Of a stretch of DNA of 64,000 nt, positions 9,481-18,895 are shown one piece after another (within the stretch, counting starts at the first letter, position 1; each line of letters starts with the position of its first letter). Made by a program: the position numbers and the translations under genes. The notes under the pieces are model-generated. The model saw only the letters and a program-made list of their open reading frames with translations. It was not told the DNA's origin and searched no databases. Origin of the DNA: Methylophilaceae bacterium (GTDB taxonomy: Bacteria > Pseudomonadota > Gammaproteobacteria > Burkholderiales > Methylophilaceae); the NCBI GenBank assembly GCA_905339275.1, contig CAJPFK010000001.1, forward strand, positions 434,001 to 498,000, written 5' to 3'.

Positions 9481-10593
9481 ATGCATCGAAATTCAATACT
9501 TAATGACAGGCATCGCGCGTTGGGTTCAACACTGGATGGAGATACATGGAATGGCATGCCTATTCCCTGGTGCTATTACACGGATCCCCATGACGAGGTG
9601 GTTGCGGTCAGAAGCTGTGCCGGGCTCTATGATATATCCGCGCTGAATATAGTCAATGTCACCGGGCCGGATGCGGAAAGCGTGCTCGACATGCTCGTCG
9701 CCAAGGATATCACCAGGCTCGCACCAGGAACCTCTGTGCTGGCGGCAGAGGTTGATGAGGACGGCGCGATCTGCGATGACATCATGATTATCCGCGATGC
9801 TGCCGACAGGTTCCGGGTGTCGCATGGCAGCGGCAAGACGCCGCAAAATCTCAGGTTGCTGTCCGCAGGGAGGAACGTGAGGGTCGAGCGTGATCTCGAT
9901 GTGCATATCCTTTCCCTTCAGGGCCCCAAGTCTCTCGCTATCCTTGCGCCGCACGTCAGCTTTGATCTGGCCAGGCTTCCATACTTCAGGCACGAGAACA
10001 TCACCCTGTTCGGCAAGGATGTGGTGATTGCCCGCGGCGGTTACTCAGGCGAACGCGGTTACGAGGTCTATTGCAAGTCTGGAGATGCTGTTGAGTTATG
10101 GGACCGGATACTGGGCGTCGGCAAGCCGTTCGGCGCTGTTGCTGCATCCTGGAATTCGCTGGATTTGACGCGTATAGAAGCCGCGCTTCTGTTCTTCCCG
10201 TTCGAAATGCCGGAGGGAGACACCACCCCGTGGGAAGTCAATATGGGCTGGGGCGTGGATGTCGATAAAGCCGGCGATTTTATCGGTAAGCAGGCGGTGC
10301 TCAAGTCGCGTGGCAAGGAGCGCTTCAAGCAGGCAGGCCTGGTTTGCCGGAGCGCTTCGGCGGTTGAGGCAGGCGCCAGGATTCTCAAGGACGGCAAAGA
10401 TGTCGGTGTCGTGACCAGTGCCAGTTTCAGCCGTTACCTGATGCTTTCCCTGGCTATGGTGCATTTGAAGCCGGAGTACACCGCGATCGGCACTGCAGTG
10501 GAGGTCGTGGGCAGCAAGACCAGTTGCAAGGCGCACGTCTCTCAGACGCCGTTTTACGACCCCATGCGCCTGCGCACTCACCCACAAGATTAA
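9481..10593 (+). CDS. dmmD: Dimethylamine monooxygenase folate subunit DmmD (GcvT-like)
   Basis: This 370-residue protein of the aminomethyltransferase/GcvT family is expected to bind tetrahydrofolate and capture the formaldehyde released when dimethylamine is demethylated. GcvT-type features are the N-terminal AGLYDIS, the central SGERGYEVYC and the C-terminal barrel with GKQAVLKSRG. It heads a four-gene operon in the order D-A-B-C known for bacterial dimethylamine monooxygenase/HODM. GAGG lies 10 bases before the ATG. Taken alone it would be annotated as glycine cleavage T protein; the context decides the function. Confidence 0.88.
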   Translation: MHRNSILNDRHRALGSTLDGDTWNGMPIPWCYYTDPHDEVVAVRSCAGLYDISALNIVNVTGPDAESVLDMLVAKDITRLAPGTSVLAAEVDEDGAICDDIMIIRDAADRFRVSHGSGKTPQNLRLLSAGRNVRVERDLDVHILSLQGPKSLAILAPHVSFDLARLPYFRHENITLFGKDVVIARGGYSGERGYEVYCKSGDAVELWDRILGVGKPFGAVAASWNSLDLTRIEAALLFFPFEMPEGDTTPWEVNMGWGVDVDKAGDFIGKQAVLKSRGKERFKQAGLVCRSASAVEAGARILKDGKDVGVVTSASFSRYLMLSLAMVHLKPEYTAIGTAVEVVGSKTSCKAHVSQTPFYDPMRLRTHPQD

Positions 10594-10616
10594 TCGGAAA
10601 TTATCGGAATTAGGAT

Positions 10617-11222
10617 ATGGAACGCGGATATTGGATCAGAAGCAAGCCGGTCTATTCGGCGCTTAACTGGCAGCAAAAGGCCAGTGCGCATCTGGTGATC
10701 GTGGAGGGCAGCGCCGGTGGCATGGCTGCCATCAAGCTTTTCCAGCAGATGCAGCCCATGCAGCCGATCACGGTGATCTATGTAAAGGATAAGGTCTCGG
10801 ACGCTGATTACAGCGTGGCGCTGGGAAAAATCGTGCTGGATGACTTGCTGGTGTTCGAAACCAATGATGAGGCCATGACGGCGTTGAGGAAGTTCCTGCC
10901 TAGCGCCTTCATGGGATTGCGCATCTATGTTGCCGGTTCGGAGAAGTTCATGTGGACCGTCGCTGAAATCGCTGCCGAGCATGGCGTGGACGATATCGAT
11001 ATCAACAAGGAGTTGACCGGAACGCTTGCAAGGTCGGTCTACTGCGTGCATTGCAAGGCGATTACCCATGATGCCCATACCAATATCAAGAAATGTGTCG
11101 GTTGCGGCAGGATGCTGTTCGTACGCGACCATTTTTCCCGCCTTATGGGGGCGTATATGGGGTTGATGGTAGATGCCGAGTCTCCCGGCGAAGTCCCGGA
11201 AATTGAGGAGATTTATCCATGA
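10617..11222 (+). CDS. dmmA: Dimethylamine monooxygenase subunit DmmA
   Basis: This 201-residue protein matches the DmmA-like family. It has an N-terminal alpha/beta domain, and a C-terminal zinc-ribbon-like segment with CVHC (about 143) and CVGC (about 161), then the conserved RDHFSR stretch. It is a small subunit of the haem-dependent N-demethylase complex that converts dimethylamine to methylamine and formaldehyde. The gene starts 23 bases after dmmD and its stop overlaps the dmmB start (ATGA). Its precise biochemical role within the complex is not evident from the sequence. Confidence 0.86.
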   Translation: MERGYWIRSKPVYSALNWQQKASAHLVIVEGSAGGMAAIKLFQQMQPMQPITVIYVKDKVSDADYSVALGKIVLDDLLVFETNDEAMTALRKFLPSAFMGLRIYVAGSEKFMWTVAEIAAEHGVDDIDINKELTGTLARSVYCVHCKAITHDAHTNIKKCVGCGRMLFVRDHFSRLMGAYMGLMVDAESPGEVPEIEEIYP

Positions 11223-12172
11223 GTACGTTGAATGTAACGGTGGCAGGTGTGGAGCAGGTGACGCCGCTGGTGAAGCATTTCACGCTGGTCCGTGACGACG
11301 GCAGCCTGTTTCCCGCATTTTCGGGAGGCAGCCACATCGTCGTTGCCATGAACATCAATGGCCGTATCCATCGCAACCCGTATTCCCTGATGGGCTCCCC
11401 CGAGGAAACCGGCGCCTACCATATCTCTGTCCGGCGCCAGGAAAAATCCCGTGGCGGTTCGGTTCACATGCATGACCGGGTGAGAGTCGGTTCCAGGTTG
11501 CAAATTACCTATCCGGTGAATCTGTTCGCGCTGGAAAAAAGGGCGAAAAAACACGTGCTGATTGCCGGAGGCATCGGCATTACGCCATTCATGTCCCAGA
11601 TCGAGGACTTGAACAGGACCGGTGGCGACTATGAGCTGCACTATGCCTTCCGTTCCCCCGAACATGGCGCTTTCCGTGCCGACCTGCAAGCCAGGTGCGG
11701 GAACCGGGCCAGGTTCTATGTGGAAAGCGAAGGCGCAATGCTCAACCTTCAGGAACTGCTGGGCAAGCAGCCCCTGGGTACCCATACCTACGTATGCGGG
11801 CCACATGCCATGGTGGTTGCCATGATTGAAACCGCGCGTGAGCTGGGTTGGCCGGAAGGGCATATTCATAGCGAACAGTTTTCCGCGCCTCCTTCCGGCG
11901 ATGCATTCAGGCTGAAACTCAGCAAATCCGATATCGAAATCGTGGTTCCATCGGAGCTCAGCATGCTCGAGGCGATAGAGGCCGCGGGCGTGGATGCGCC
12001 TTATCTGTGCCGGGGCGGCGCTTGCGGCAGATGCGAACTTGAGGTGCTGAATGCCGACGGGCCGATCGTTCATAACGACCATTACCTGACGGATGCCGAA
12101 AAGGCTGCCGGCAAGAAGATCATGCCTTGCGTTTCACGCGCCAAATGCAATTTGTTAGAAGTGAACCTTTAA
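11219..12172 (+). CDS. dmmB: Dimethylamine monooxygenase reductase DmmB
   Basis: This 317-residue reductase of the phthalate-dioxygenase-reductase/VanB type has an N-terminal flavin-binding barrel (RNPYSLMGSP), an NAD(P) domain (LIAGGIGITPFMSQI) and a C-terminal plant-type [2Fe-2S] ferredoxin (CRGGACGRC plus a distal Cys in MPCVS). It passes electrons from NAD(P)H to the haem subunit. The start overlaps the dmmA stop and is preceded by GAGGAG. Confidence 0.92.
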   Translation: MSTLNVTVAGVEQVTPLVKHFTLVRDDGSLFPAFSGGSHIVVAMNINGRIHRNPYSLMGSPEETGAYHISVRRQEKSRGGSVHMHDRVRVGSRLQITYPVNLFALEKRAKKHVLIAGGIGITPFMSQIEDLNRTGGDYELHYAFRSPEHGAFRADLQARCGNRARFYVESEGAMLNLQELLGKQPLGTHTYVCGPHAMVVAMIETARELGWPEGHIHSEQFSAPPSGDAFRLKLSKSDIEIVVPSELSMLEAIEAAGVDAPYLCRGGACGRCELEVLNADGPIVHNDHYLTDAEKAAGKKIMPCVSRAKCNLLEVNL

Positions 12173-12201
12173 TCAGAACCGAGTTTTTAAAAGGCACCGC
12201 G

Positions 12202-13242
12202 ATGAGTTTAGCTTTCAAGAAAGAAACATTCCGGGACGATTACACCTACCGGAATTCTCCCGAGGCCATCAGGCGATTCCCTTTCCCGTTTGCCGAAGAT
12301 ACTTATATGTATTCGGTGAATATCGAGCCGCATGTAAAAGGCGCCAAGGGCTCCGTGAATGAGTTTGCCTTTGATATCGACGAGCACTATGTCTCTGAAT
12401 GCGAAGACAAGCGCAAGACGATCGAGCTGGACCGCGGCCGTTACAAGGTATTGCCCCACATGATGGATGCGCAGTGGGACTTCCTGGAACTGACGATGGA
12501 TTCCCTGGCTGCCGATTATCCCGAGCAGTTTTCGCTGGTAAAGGATGGCAGGAACTGGACATGGGAAAACAGGCCACTGGGCATCATGATTTCCTTTGTG
12601 TTCGGCGATGCTTCCACGCTGGAGATGGATCCGTTCGAATTCATGTCGCGCCAGGTGCAGGGCGATTTTGTGCTGCTCGACCAGCGCAACGGTACGCTTT
12701 ATGCCGATGCGGGATTCATCACCAGCCAGGCGGACTGGTCTCTGGCCTTCGATGTCGGCATGGCCTGGCATGAGTGGCATGGGCCGGTGCCGCAGGTGAC
12801 CAAGCTCGGCGTCATGGACCGGGCGCTGAAATACCTGATGAATATCCAGTTGGGCAGCCCGGTGCGCCGCCTCAACTGGACCATGACCATCAACCCGAGA
12901 CTGGATACTTCTCCCGAGAATTATCCGCTCTGGGGCGGCGACCGCAACACGGTCACACCGGAAAATGTCGGTGATCTGGTGCATCTGCGCGTTGAGCTGC
13001 AGAGCCTTTTCAGGTTGCCTCGCAGCAATGCGCTTCTGTTCAGTATCCGCTGTTACCTGATCAGCATGGACGAGTTGTCCACCTATCCGCGCTGGGCCAA
13101 GCGCTTTCATCGCGTGCTGAAGTCATTGCATCCGGACCTGGTCGAATACAAGGGCTTGACCAAGTTCCGCGAGAAAACCATCCAATGGCTCTCCAGATTC
13201 GATGATGGAAAACCTTTGGATATCGGCACGCACCCTGAATGA
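12202..13242 (+). CDS. dmmC: Haem-dependent oxidative N-demethylase catalytic subunit DmmC
   Basis: This 346-residue protein belongs to the DUF3445/HODM alpha-subunit family. It binds haem in a PAS-like fold and oxidatively demethylates dimethylamine with O2. Family stretches seen are FPFPFAEDTYMYSV at the N-terminus and LGVMDRALKYLMN and LNWTMTINPRLDTSPENYPLWGG reading as one block in the middle of the protein. The frame continues upstream to 12127 inside dmmB; ATG 12202 with AAAGG 8 bases before it is the sensible start. It is the last gene of dmmDABC. Confidence 0.88.
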   Translation: MSLAFKKETFRDDYTYRNSPEAIRRFPFPFAEDTYMYSVNIEPHVKGAKGSVNEFAFDIDEHYVSECEDKRKTIELDRGRYKVLPHMMDAQWDFLELTMDSLAADYPEQFSLVKDGRNWTWENRPLGIMISFVFGDASTLEMDPFEFMSRQVQGDFVLLDQRNGTLYADAGFITSQADWSLAFDVGMAWHEWHGPVPQVTKLGVMDRALKYLMNIQLGSPVRRLNWTMTINPRLDTSPENYPLWGGDRNTVTPENVGDLVHLRVELQSLFRLPRSNALLFSIRCYLISMDELSTYPRWAKRFHRVLKSLHPDLVEYKGLTKFREKTIQWLSRFDDGKPLDIGTHPE

Positions 13243-13378
13243 GGGTGTGGCTTTTATGCAACATTAACTGCACCTCAATAAAAAAATGCAGAATAATGTT
13301 TAATAATTATTAATTAAATTTCATATAAGTATATATTTAACTGCAGGTAACTTTTTTAACTTTAGAGGGGTGTGGATG

Positions 13379-14161
13379 ATGAACAAAACAAAATACTTAC
13401 TGCTGGCCGGATTGCTGGGCACAGCGCTGACGGCGTCTGCTGAAGATGCCCAGGTCGCAGAGCCGGCATCGGCACATAGTTTCAGTTCGAATATCGGACT
13501 TTTTTCCGACTATGTATTCCGCGGTATTTCCTACGGAAGAGAGCGTGGTGCGGTGCAGGGCGGTTTCGACTATGCTCACGACAGCGGTATTTATCTTGGT
13601 TTGTGGGCCACCAGCGTTCATCAGGATACGCTGTACGGCAATACCGTAGAGCTGGATATTTATGGCGGGTATTTCCATCAGTTTACCGACGACCTCAGCC
13701 TGGATGTCGGCTTCCTGCAATTCTACTACCCCAACAATAAAAAACTTGTAGGGCAGTCGGCCAATACGACGGAGGTGAGTGCTGCACTTACCTATAAATA
13801 CCTGACGCTGAAGCATTCGTATGCGCTGACCGATTTCTTCGGGATCAATACCAAATCTGCCGGTGACGGCGATTCAAAGGGCAGCGGTTATACCGAGCTG
13901 AACTTCAACTACCCGTTGCCGTTCCAGGGACTTAACCTGGCCCTGCACGCAGGGCATCAGACGGTGAAGCATTACTCGGTTGCCAATTACACTGATTTCC
14001 TGATCGGGGTCAGCAAGGATTTCTCCATTGCCAATAGCGATGGCTGGAATGCGGGGATCAACTACACCACGACTGATGCCGACGATGATTGGTACGTTAC
14101 AGCGGACGGCTACGAGACCGGGGATGACAAGGTGATCGTTTACCTGAAGCGCACCTTCTAG
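13379..14161 (+). CDS. TorF-family putative outer-membrane porin
   Basis: This 260-residue protein has a signal peptide (KYLLLAGLLGTALTASA, cleavage near residue 21). A beta-strand-rich body follows, opening with FSSNIGLFSDYVFRGISY, the hallmark of the TorF/CHP02001 family, and ending in the aromatic residue F typical of outer-membrane barrels. AGAGGGG precedes two adjacent ATGs, and the second (13379) has the better spacing. It follows dmmC by 136 AT-rich bases and could be an outer-membrane channel for methylated amines or TMAO. Substrate is inferred from position only. Confidence 0.75.
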   Translation: MNKTKYLLLAGLLGTALTASAEDAQVAEPASAHSFSSNIGLFSDYVFRGISYGRERGAVQGGFDYAHDSGIYLGLWATSVHQDTLYGNTVELDIYGGYFHQFTDDLSLDVGFLQFYYPNNKKLVGQSANTTEVSAALTYKYLTLKHSYALTDFFGINTKSAGDGDSKGSGYTELNFNYPLPFQGLNLALHAGHQTVKHYSVANYTDFLIGVSKDFSIANSDGWNAGINYTTTDADDDWYVTADGYETGDDKVIVYLKRTF

Positions 14162-14193
14162 GCTTGGCGATCAACAATCTCTGTGTTAATCGG

Positions 14194-14220
14194 GAAAGGG
14201 CATGTAAATGCCCTTTCTTA
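14194..14220. terminator. Bidirectional terminator between convergent genes
   Basis: GAAAGGGCAT-GTAA-ATGCCCTTTC, a 10-bp stem with a four-base loop and T-rich 3' side, between the porin gene and the PAS gene. Confidence 0.85.
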
Positions 14221-14246
14221 TTTGCCGGCGGAAATGAATGCCATTG

Positions 14247-15641
14247 CTATTCTGCGGAATTTTCCATGAAAAGTTTCTGGAAGCCCTGGATGATGCCAGG
14301 CTGGCTCTGGTTCGATATGCCTGTAATAAAGCCTTCCAGCGCGAGCAATTCGCCTGCGCTGGAGAAAACGCCCTTGCCTTGTTCCCATACCCACTTGACG
14401 GTACCGGAGCGGGTGACGATGCGGTAGATGAGGTGGAAGTTTTGCTGCTCACTCACTTTCTTCTGCACGGCGTCCCAGGTGATGTTCCTGTCCTCCTGGT
14501 GGATGATTTGCATGTAGGAGAAGTTGGGGTTGTTGATCATTTCATAGGGCTCGTACCCGGTGACATCGACACAGCCGTCGCTGACGAACTCGAAACTCCA
14601 GTGTTTATCGTTCTTGCATCTGTAAATCATGCCGGGCGTATTATTGATAAGGGTGCTCAGCAGATGGCGGTTGTTGCGTAAACTGGCTTCGGTGATTTTC
14701 ATGTGGCTGATGTCCGTCATGGTGCCGATCACGCTGGAACGCTCGCCCTTGTAGCTTGTGGTGTTCCTGGCACGCAACTCGACCCAGTGGGAATCGCCAT
14801 TAAGCCCGATCAATCGCAGGTCCACCACGGACTGGCTGCGTTTGCCTTGAATCAGGGAATTGATGCGGGCTTCTGCGAGCGGCCTGTCTTCAGGATGTAT
14901 GAACGACAGCAGGGATTTGTTCAGGCTGTCCTGCACGGTGTAATCAAGCATGGTTTCCCATGATGAATTGAGAAACATGAATTCCTGGTTGACGTTGAGA
15001 TGAAAAACGATCTGTTCGATCTGGTTGATGAGCTGCTGGCAATTGGACTGGTCAACATAATCGATATCCTTGACCTTGTGCGAGGCCACGGAGGAGAACT
15101 GCAGGAGATTCAGATCGGAATTGCTGTCTTCCTGCAACGGCGACAGGGAGACATGCGCAGGCAATATGCTGCCATCCAGGCAAAGGACGCGCAGTTTCAT
15201 CGTATCCTTGTTTTTCTGGTCCTGGGTGGTTTGTGCAAACAGCATGGCCAGATGCTGGTGATCGCCGGGGTGGATGATATTGGTGATCGGCATGCCGAGA
15301 ATCTGGTCGTTCATGCCAAGCATGCCTAATTCGGTAAGAAAGGCCTTGTTGGCAAACATGACGTTATAGCCGTCAACGACGGCTGCAGGGGTGGATAAAT
15401 TACTGGATACATCATTGGCCCAATTGGTCTTATCCAGGTTTGAGTGTTTGCGATTGGATGATGCGCGCCTGGTCAGGATGGGGTAGATTGCAATCATGAG
15501 GATAATAGACAGCACGGTGATGGCCGCGATCAGGAGTGCAGCCAGGTGCATCTTGAATGGTACGTTATCTACCCACCATGTATTGAAGACGAGCATGAAA
15601 ATAATGCTGAGCACGACCGTGCTGAAAACATATAGGCTCAT
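14247..15641 (-). CDS. Membrane-anchored multi-PAS protein without output domain
   Basis: This 464-residue protein starts with two transmembrane helices (residues about 4-25 and 33-55). Three PAS-type units follow: about 85-190, then a PAS/PAC pair about 205-325 (ending RSSVIGTMTDISHMK), then about 330-445 (ending EGFITGISN). The chain stops about 20 residues later, with no histidine kinase, GGDEF, EAL or chemotaxis domain. It is divergent from the NarX-like kinase gene with only 45 bases between starts, so it probably feeds a signal into that kinase by protein contact. That partnership is inference. Confidence 0.78.
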   Translation of the reverse strand: MSLYVFSTVVLSIIFMLVFNTWWVDNVPFKMHLAALLIAAITVLSIILMIAIYPILTRRASSNRKHSNLDKTNWANDVSSNLSTPAAVVDGYNVMFANKAFLTELGMLGMNDQILGMPITNIIHPGDHQHLAMLFAQTTQDQKNKDTMKLRVLCLDGSILPAHVSLSPLQEDSNSDLNLLQFSSVASHKVKDIDYVDQSNCQQLINQIEQIVFHLNVNQEFMFLNSSWETMLDYTVQDSLNKSLLSFIHPEDRPLAEARINSLIQGKRSQSVVDLRLIGLNGDSHWVELRARNTTSYKGERSSVIGTMTDISHMKITEASLRNNRHLLSTLINNTPGMIYRCKNDKHWSFEFVSDGCVDVTGYEPYEMINNPNFSYMQIIHQEDRNITWDAVQKKVSEQQNFHLIYRIVTRSGTVKWVWEQGKGVFSSAGELLALEGFITGISNQSQPGIIQGFQKLFMENSAE

Positions 15642-15686
15642 GAAGGAAAAACCTTATAACGATAGTTCGATGTACTGGAGTATTGG

Positions 15687-17531
15687 TTGAGCATTAGCCC
15701 TAAATTCGATCATATGATCATAAATATCAAACGCTTGATGAAGCATACGCTTTATATGAGGCTGGTGGTATTACTCTTTTGTATTACTTTCGCAGTAGTA
15801 CTGATGCAGGCTGGCTCCTTGTTTTTGCTGGATTATATTCCCAGCAGCCACAGTGCGATTAAAATCATTCTCCAGCAGGAAATTCTCCTGGAACATCAAC
15901 TGGATGTCGCTGAAGGAAATAAATCGGCAGCGTACCGGAAGGGGAGGCTGCAGTTGGAAAAGCATGACCTGGATGCCATAAACTCGGAGCTTTCCTGGCT
16001 GCAAAGCCAGGACGATGAGCAGCTTCTTCAGGCGTTCAGGCGATTGAAGGATGCGCAGGCCGATTTTGAGCGATCGCGTACAGGCCATGATTCGGTGGAC
16101 GATCAACTGATGACCACCAACAGGCTGATTGATGCTTACGATAACCTCGCCCATGCATTGCAACGGGATATGGAAATCAAGCAATCCGTGATCTCCCTGC
16201 TGCAATTGACCAGCCTTTTTCTCATTATGGGCTGCCTTGGCGCGATTGCATTCGGGGCAAGAAGACTGCTGGTCGATCGCATCGATGCCCTGACATCGTT
16301 TGTTCCGGTCGAGTTCCTGAGCGACCGTACCCGCATGGAAGTGGACGAGTTTGCCGAACTGGAGCGCGTGGTCTATGAGATGTCCGCGCGCCTGGAAGGC
16401 TTTAAAGCGGAGACCGAATGGTTCAATCAAACCAGTAGCGAACGCCTGCGTCGCATGATTCGTTCGCAGGACTTTCTCTACAGGTTCGTGGAATCCGTCA
16501 ACAACACCATGTTGAGCGAGACGGCGCTGCGCAAGGGCTTGTTCCTGCTTGAGAAGGCGCTCAACGTCAATAACGTTGCGCTTATATTCACTGAAAACGA
16601 TTCTGATGTTTCTACCGAGCGTATACTGTTTTCCCACCACAAGCCGGCCAACCTGAAGGAAGGTTTGTACGATGAGCTTGTGACCGCCAGTCTCGTCAGG
16701 TTCTTCAGCTCGAATGTCGATGGATTGAAGACACAATGCCTGGCCGTGGGTTTTACCAGTCCTTCGGGCGCCCTGGGTGTCCTGAAGATCGAGGCGGATG
16801 AAGAGCGTTTGTTTGATGAAACAGAAACGCAACTGGTGGAAGTGACGGCACAACTGCTTTCCATGATCATGGGCTTCCAGGGCCGGGAGCAGGAGGGGCG
16901 AAGGGTCGCCCTGCTCGAAGAGCGTGCCGCCATCGCACGTGAATTGCACGACTCCCTGGCGCAATCGCTTTCCTTCATGAAAATACAGATATCCAGGTTG
17001 CAGTCGCAGTCTGCGAGCCATATGTCATCCGATGCATTGCAGGAGATCGTCAATGACTTGAGGGGAGGGCTTAATAATGCCTACCGGGAATTACGCGAAT
17101 TGCTGGCGACTTTCCGCGTGCATATGGACGTGCGTGGACTCAACTTTGCCATCCAGGCCGCGATAAATGAATTCATGCAGCGTTCCAACCTGTCGATTAC
17201 ACTGGATAACCGTCTCGTAAACTGCCGCCTGACGGTAAATGAGGAATTCCATATCCTGCATGTCATCCGCGAAGCATTATCCAATATCGTCAGGCATTCC
17301 GGGGCGGTCACCGTCAACGTGGCGCTGGTATTCCAACCCAGCGGCAGCATGATGGTCACGATCGACGATGATGGCATCGGGTATACGGCAAAACCAGAAG
17401 AGCCGGACCATTACGGCCAGAAAATAATGAAAGAGCGGGCTTACAGCCTGGGTGGGGATATTGCAGTATTACGCCGTAGAAAAGGCGGTACTCGCGTACG
17501 ATTGGTATTCACTCCCAAGCTGCCGCAATAA
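15687..17531 (+). CDS. NarX-like membrane sensor histidine kinase
   Basis: This 614-residue kinase has a first transmembrane helix (about 25-47), a helical periplasmic sensor region (about 48-165), and a second transmembrane helix (about 170-190). A linker and a GAF-like region (about 265-400) follow, then a HisKA_3 dimerisation domain with ELHDSLAQSLSF (phospho-His near residue 420) and a C-terminal HATPase with DDDGIGY. The start is TTG 15687 with GGAG exactly 6 bases upstream; the first ATG (15714) has no ribosome site. It pairs with the response regulator 20 bases downstream. The signal is unknown; nitrate-type P-box residues are not obvious. Confidence 0.88.
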   Translation: MSISPKFDHMIINIKRLMKHTLYMRLVVLLFCITFAVVLMQAGSLFLLDYIPSSHSAIKIILQQEILLEHQLDVAEGNKSAAYRKGRLQLEKHDLDAINSELSWLQSQDDEQLLQAFRRLKDAQADFERSRTGHDSVDDQLMTTNRLIDAYDNLAHALQRDMEIKQSVISLLQLTSLFLIMGCLGAIAFGARRLLVDRIDALTSFVPVEFLSDRTRMEVDEFAELERVVYEMSARLEGFKAETEWFNQTSSERLRRMIRSQDFLYRFVESVNNTMLSETALRKGLFLLEKALNVNNVALIFTENDSDVSTERILFSHHKPANLKEGLYDELVTASLVRFFSSNVDGLKTQCLAVGFTSPSGALGVLKIEADEERLFDETETQLVEVTAQLLSMIMGFQGREQEGRRVALLEERAAIARELHDSLAQSLSFMKIQISRLQSQSASHMSSDALQEIVNDLRGGLNNAYRELRELLATFRVHMDVRGLNFAIQAAINEFMQRSNLSITLDNRLVNCRLTVNEEFHILHVIREALSNIVRHSGAVTVNVALVFQPSGSMMVTIDDDGIGYTAKPEEPDHYGQKIMKERAYSLGGDIAVLRRRKGGTRVRLVFTPKLPQ

Positions 17532-17551
17532 TCAGATGAGGAGAACTTTCC

Positions 17552-18190
17552 ATGGACGAAACTTATAAGGTTTTTTTGATCGACGATCATGCCTTGTTCC
17601 GCAAGGGCGTGGGCCAGATCATCAGCGACGATCCGAATTTCGAAGTGATAGGCGAGGCGTCATCGGGCCTTGAGGGTTTGTCGCTTGCGCAGTCGTTGGC
17701 GCCGGACCTGGTGCTGATCGATCTCAACATGAAGGGCCTGAACGGTATCGAGACGCTGAGGCGCTTCAAGGAGGGCGATCTCAACGCTAAATTCGTGGTG
17801 CTGACCGTATCCGATGCCGAGGATGATCTGCTCGAGGCGCTGCGCTCAGGCGCTGACGGTTATCTGCTCAAGGATATGGACCCTGAAGACTTGTGCGCCA
17901 ACCTGAAAAAAGTGGCGACGGGGATGACGGTGATACAGGACAGCCTGACGGAAATTCTCAAGCAGGCCCTGATAGACCCCAAGCTCAGCAGGAAGGATGA
18001 GGAAATCTCGCTGACCGAACGCGAACACGAGATCCTGCAATGCCTGGCGAACGGCCTCAACAACAAAACCATTGCGCGCAACCTCGGTATCAGCGATACC
18101 ACGGTCAAGGTGCATATCAAGCATTTGCTCAGCAAGCTGAAACTGACCAGCCGGCTTGAGGCGGCAGTCTGGGCGCACAGGAAGAAATAA
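17552..18190 (+). CDS. NarL/FixJ-family response regulator
   Basis: This 212-residue regulator has a receiver domain (FLIDDHALFRKGV, acceptor Asp in VLIDLNM near residue 56, Lys in LLKDMDPEDL). A LuxR/NarL helix-turn-helix is at the C-terminus (LTEREHEILQCLANGLNNKT). GAGGAG precedes the ATG. It is the natural partner of the upstream kinase. NarL-type proteins bind inverted heptamers with a 2-bp gap (7-2-7), which is the layout of the repeated operators found before the methylamine genes in this window. It is therefore the leading candidate for their regulator, although no direct evidence ties them. Confidence 0.9.
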   Translation: MDETYKVFLIDDHALFRKGVGQIISDDPNFEVIGEASSGLEGLSLAQSLAPDLVLIDLNMKGLNGIETLRRFKEGDLNAKFVVLTVSDAEDDLLEALRSGADGYLLKDMDPEDLCANLKKVATGMTVIQDSLTEILKQALIDPKLSRKDEEISLTEREHEILQCLANGLNNKTIARNLGISDTTVKVHIKHLLSKLKLTSRLEAAVWAHRKK

Positions 18191-18205
18191 TGAGCCGCCT
18201 GCCCA

Positions 18206-18230
18206 GGCCACCCATGGGGTGGTCTTTTTA
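18206..18230 (+). terminator. Terminator after response regulator
   Basis: CCACCC-ATG-GGGTGG hairpin followed by CTTTTTA, 18 bases past the regulator stop. Confidence 0.75.
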
Positions 18231-18328
18231 TGTTTATTGGCTTGTAAATATATCCACAATGTATAATATAAATTACAATTGTTTCATAAAAGTTAAATTC
18301 AAGACGTTTTAATCATGGAGAAAGCAAA

Positions 18329-18877
18329 ATGAGCGGCAATATCGTAATGCGCGTAGGTGAGGCACTGGTAGCTGGCGGCCCGGTCGGCACGGCGGCAGAA
18401 CCGGAGGTGGCAATCGGTGAAATGAGCGGGCCCATGGGCGTGGCATTTGCCAATCTGCTGGGCGACCAGGTCAAAGGGCATTCACGGGTGCTGGCGATCC
18501 TGAATACCGACATCATGGTGCGGCCAGCGACCATCATGGTCAGCAAAGTGACCGTCAAGGACAGCAAATATACCAATATCCTCATGGGCACGGTACAGGC
18601 TGCGGTGGCCAACGGCGTGCTGGATGCCGTACGCAACGGCGATATTCCCAAGGAAAAAGCCCATGACCTGGGGATTATCGTATCAGTCTGGTTGAATCCG
18701 ATTGTGACCGAGCAGGAAAACCTGGATCACCAGGTGTTGTTCAACATTCATCGCGAAGCGACAGCAAAAGCGATCAAGAAAGCCATGAGCAATGAGCCCA
18801 GTATCGATTGGCTGCTGGAAAACCAGGAAAAGATTGTGCATAAGTACTTCCAGATGGGATTGGACGGAAAGATTTAG
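18329..18877 (+). CDS. Formaldehyde-activating enzyme (Fae) homologue, divergent
   Basis: This 182-residue protein has the Fae fold signature VGEALV at the start and the central VMVSKVT/AAVANGV-type segments. Classical Fae condenses formaldehyde with tetrahydromethanopterin and uses a histidine in an AHID motif near residue 17. Here the aligned segment reads TAAEPEVAIG, so that histidine is replaced by an acidic residue, and the C-terminal half is also diverged. It resembles the Fae2/Fae3-type paralogues of methylotrophs, whose roles are unsettled. GGAG lies 8 bases before the ATG. It may act as a formaldehyde or pterin sensor, or on another aldehyde. It is followed by hutD and hutG. Confidence 0.82.
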   Translation: MSGNIVMRVGEALVAGGPVGTAAEPEVAIGEMSGPMGVAFANLLGDQVKGHSRVLAILNTDIMVRPATIMVSKVTVKDSKYTNILMGTVQAAVANGVLDAVRNGDIPKEKAHDLGIIVSVWLNPIVTEQENLDHQVLFNIHREATAKAIKKAMSNEPSIDWLLENQEKIVHKYFQMGLDGKI

Positions 18878-18895
18878 CCTTTTCCGCAAAGCAAC

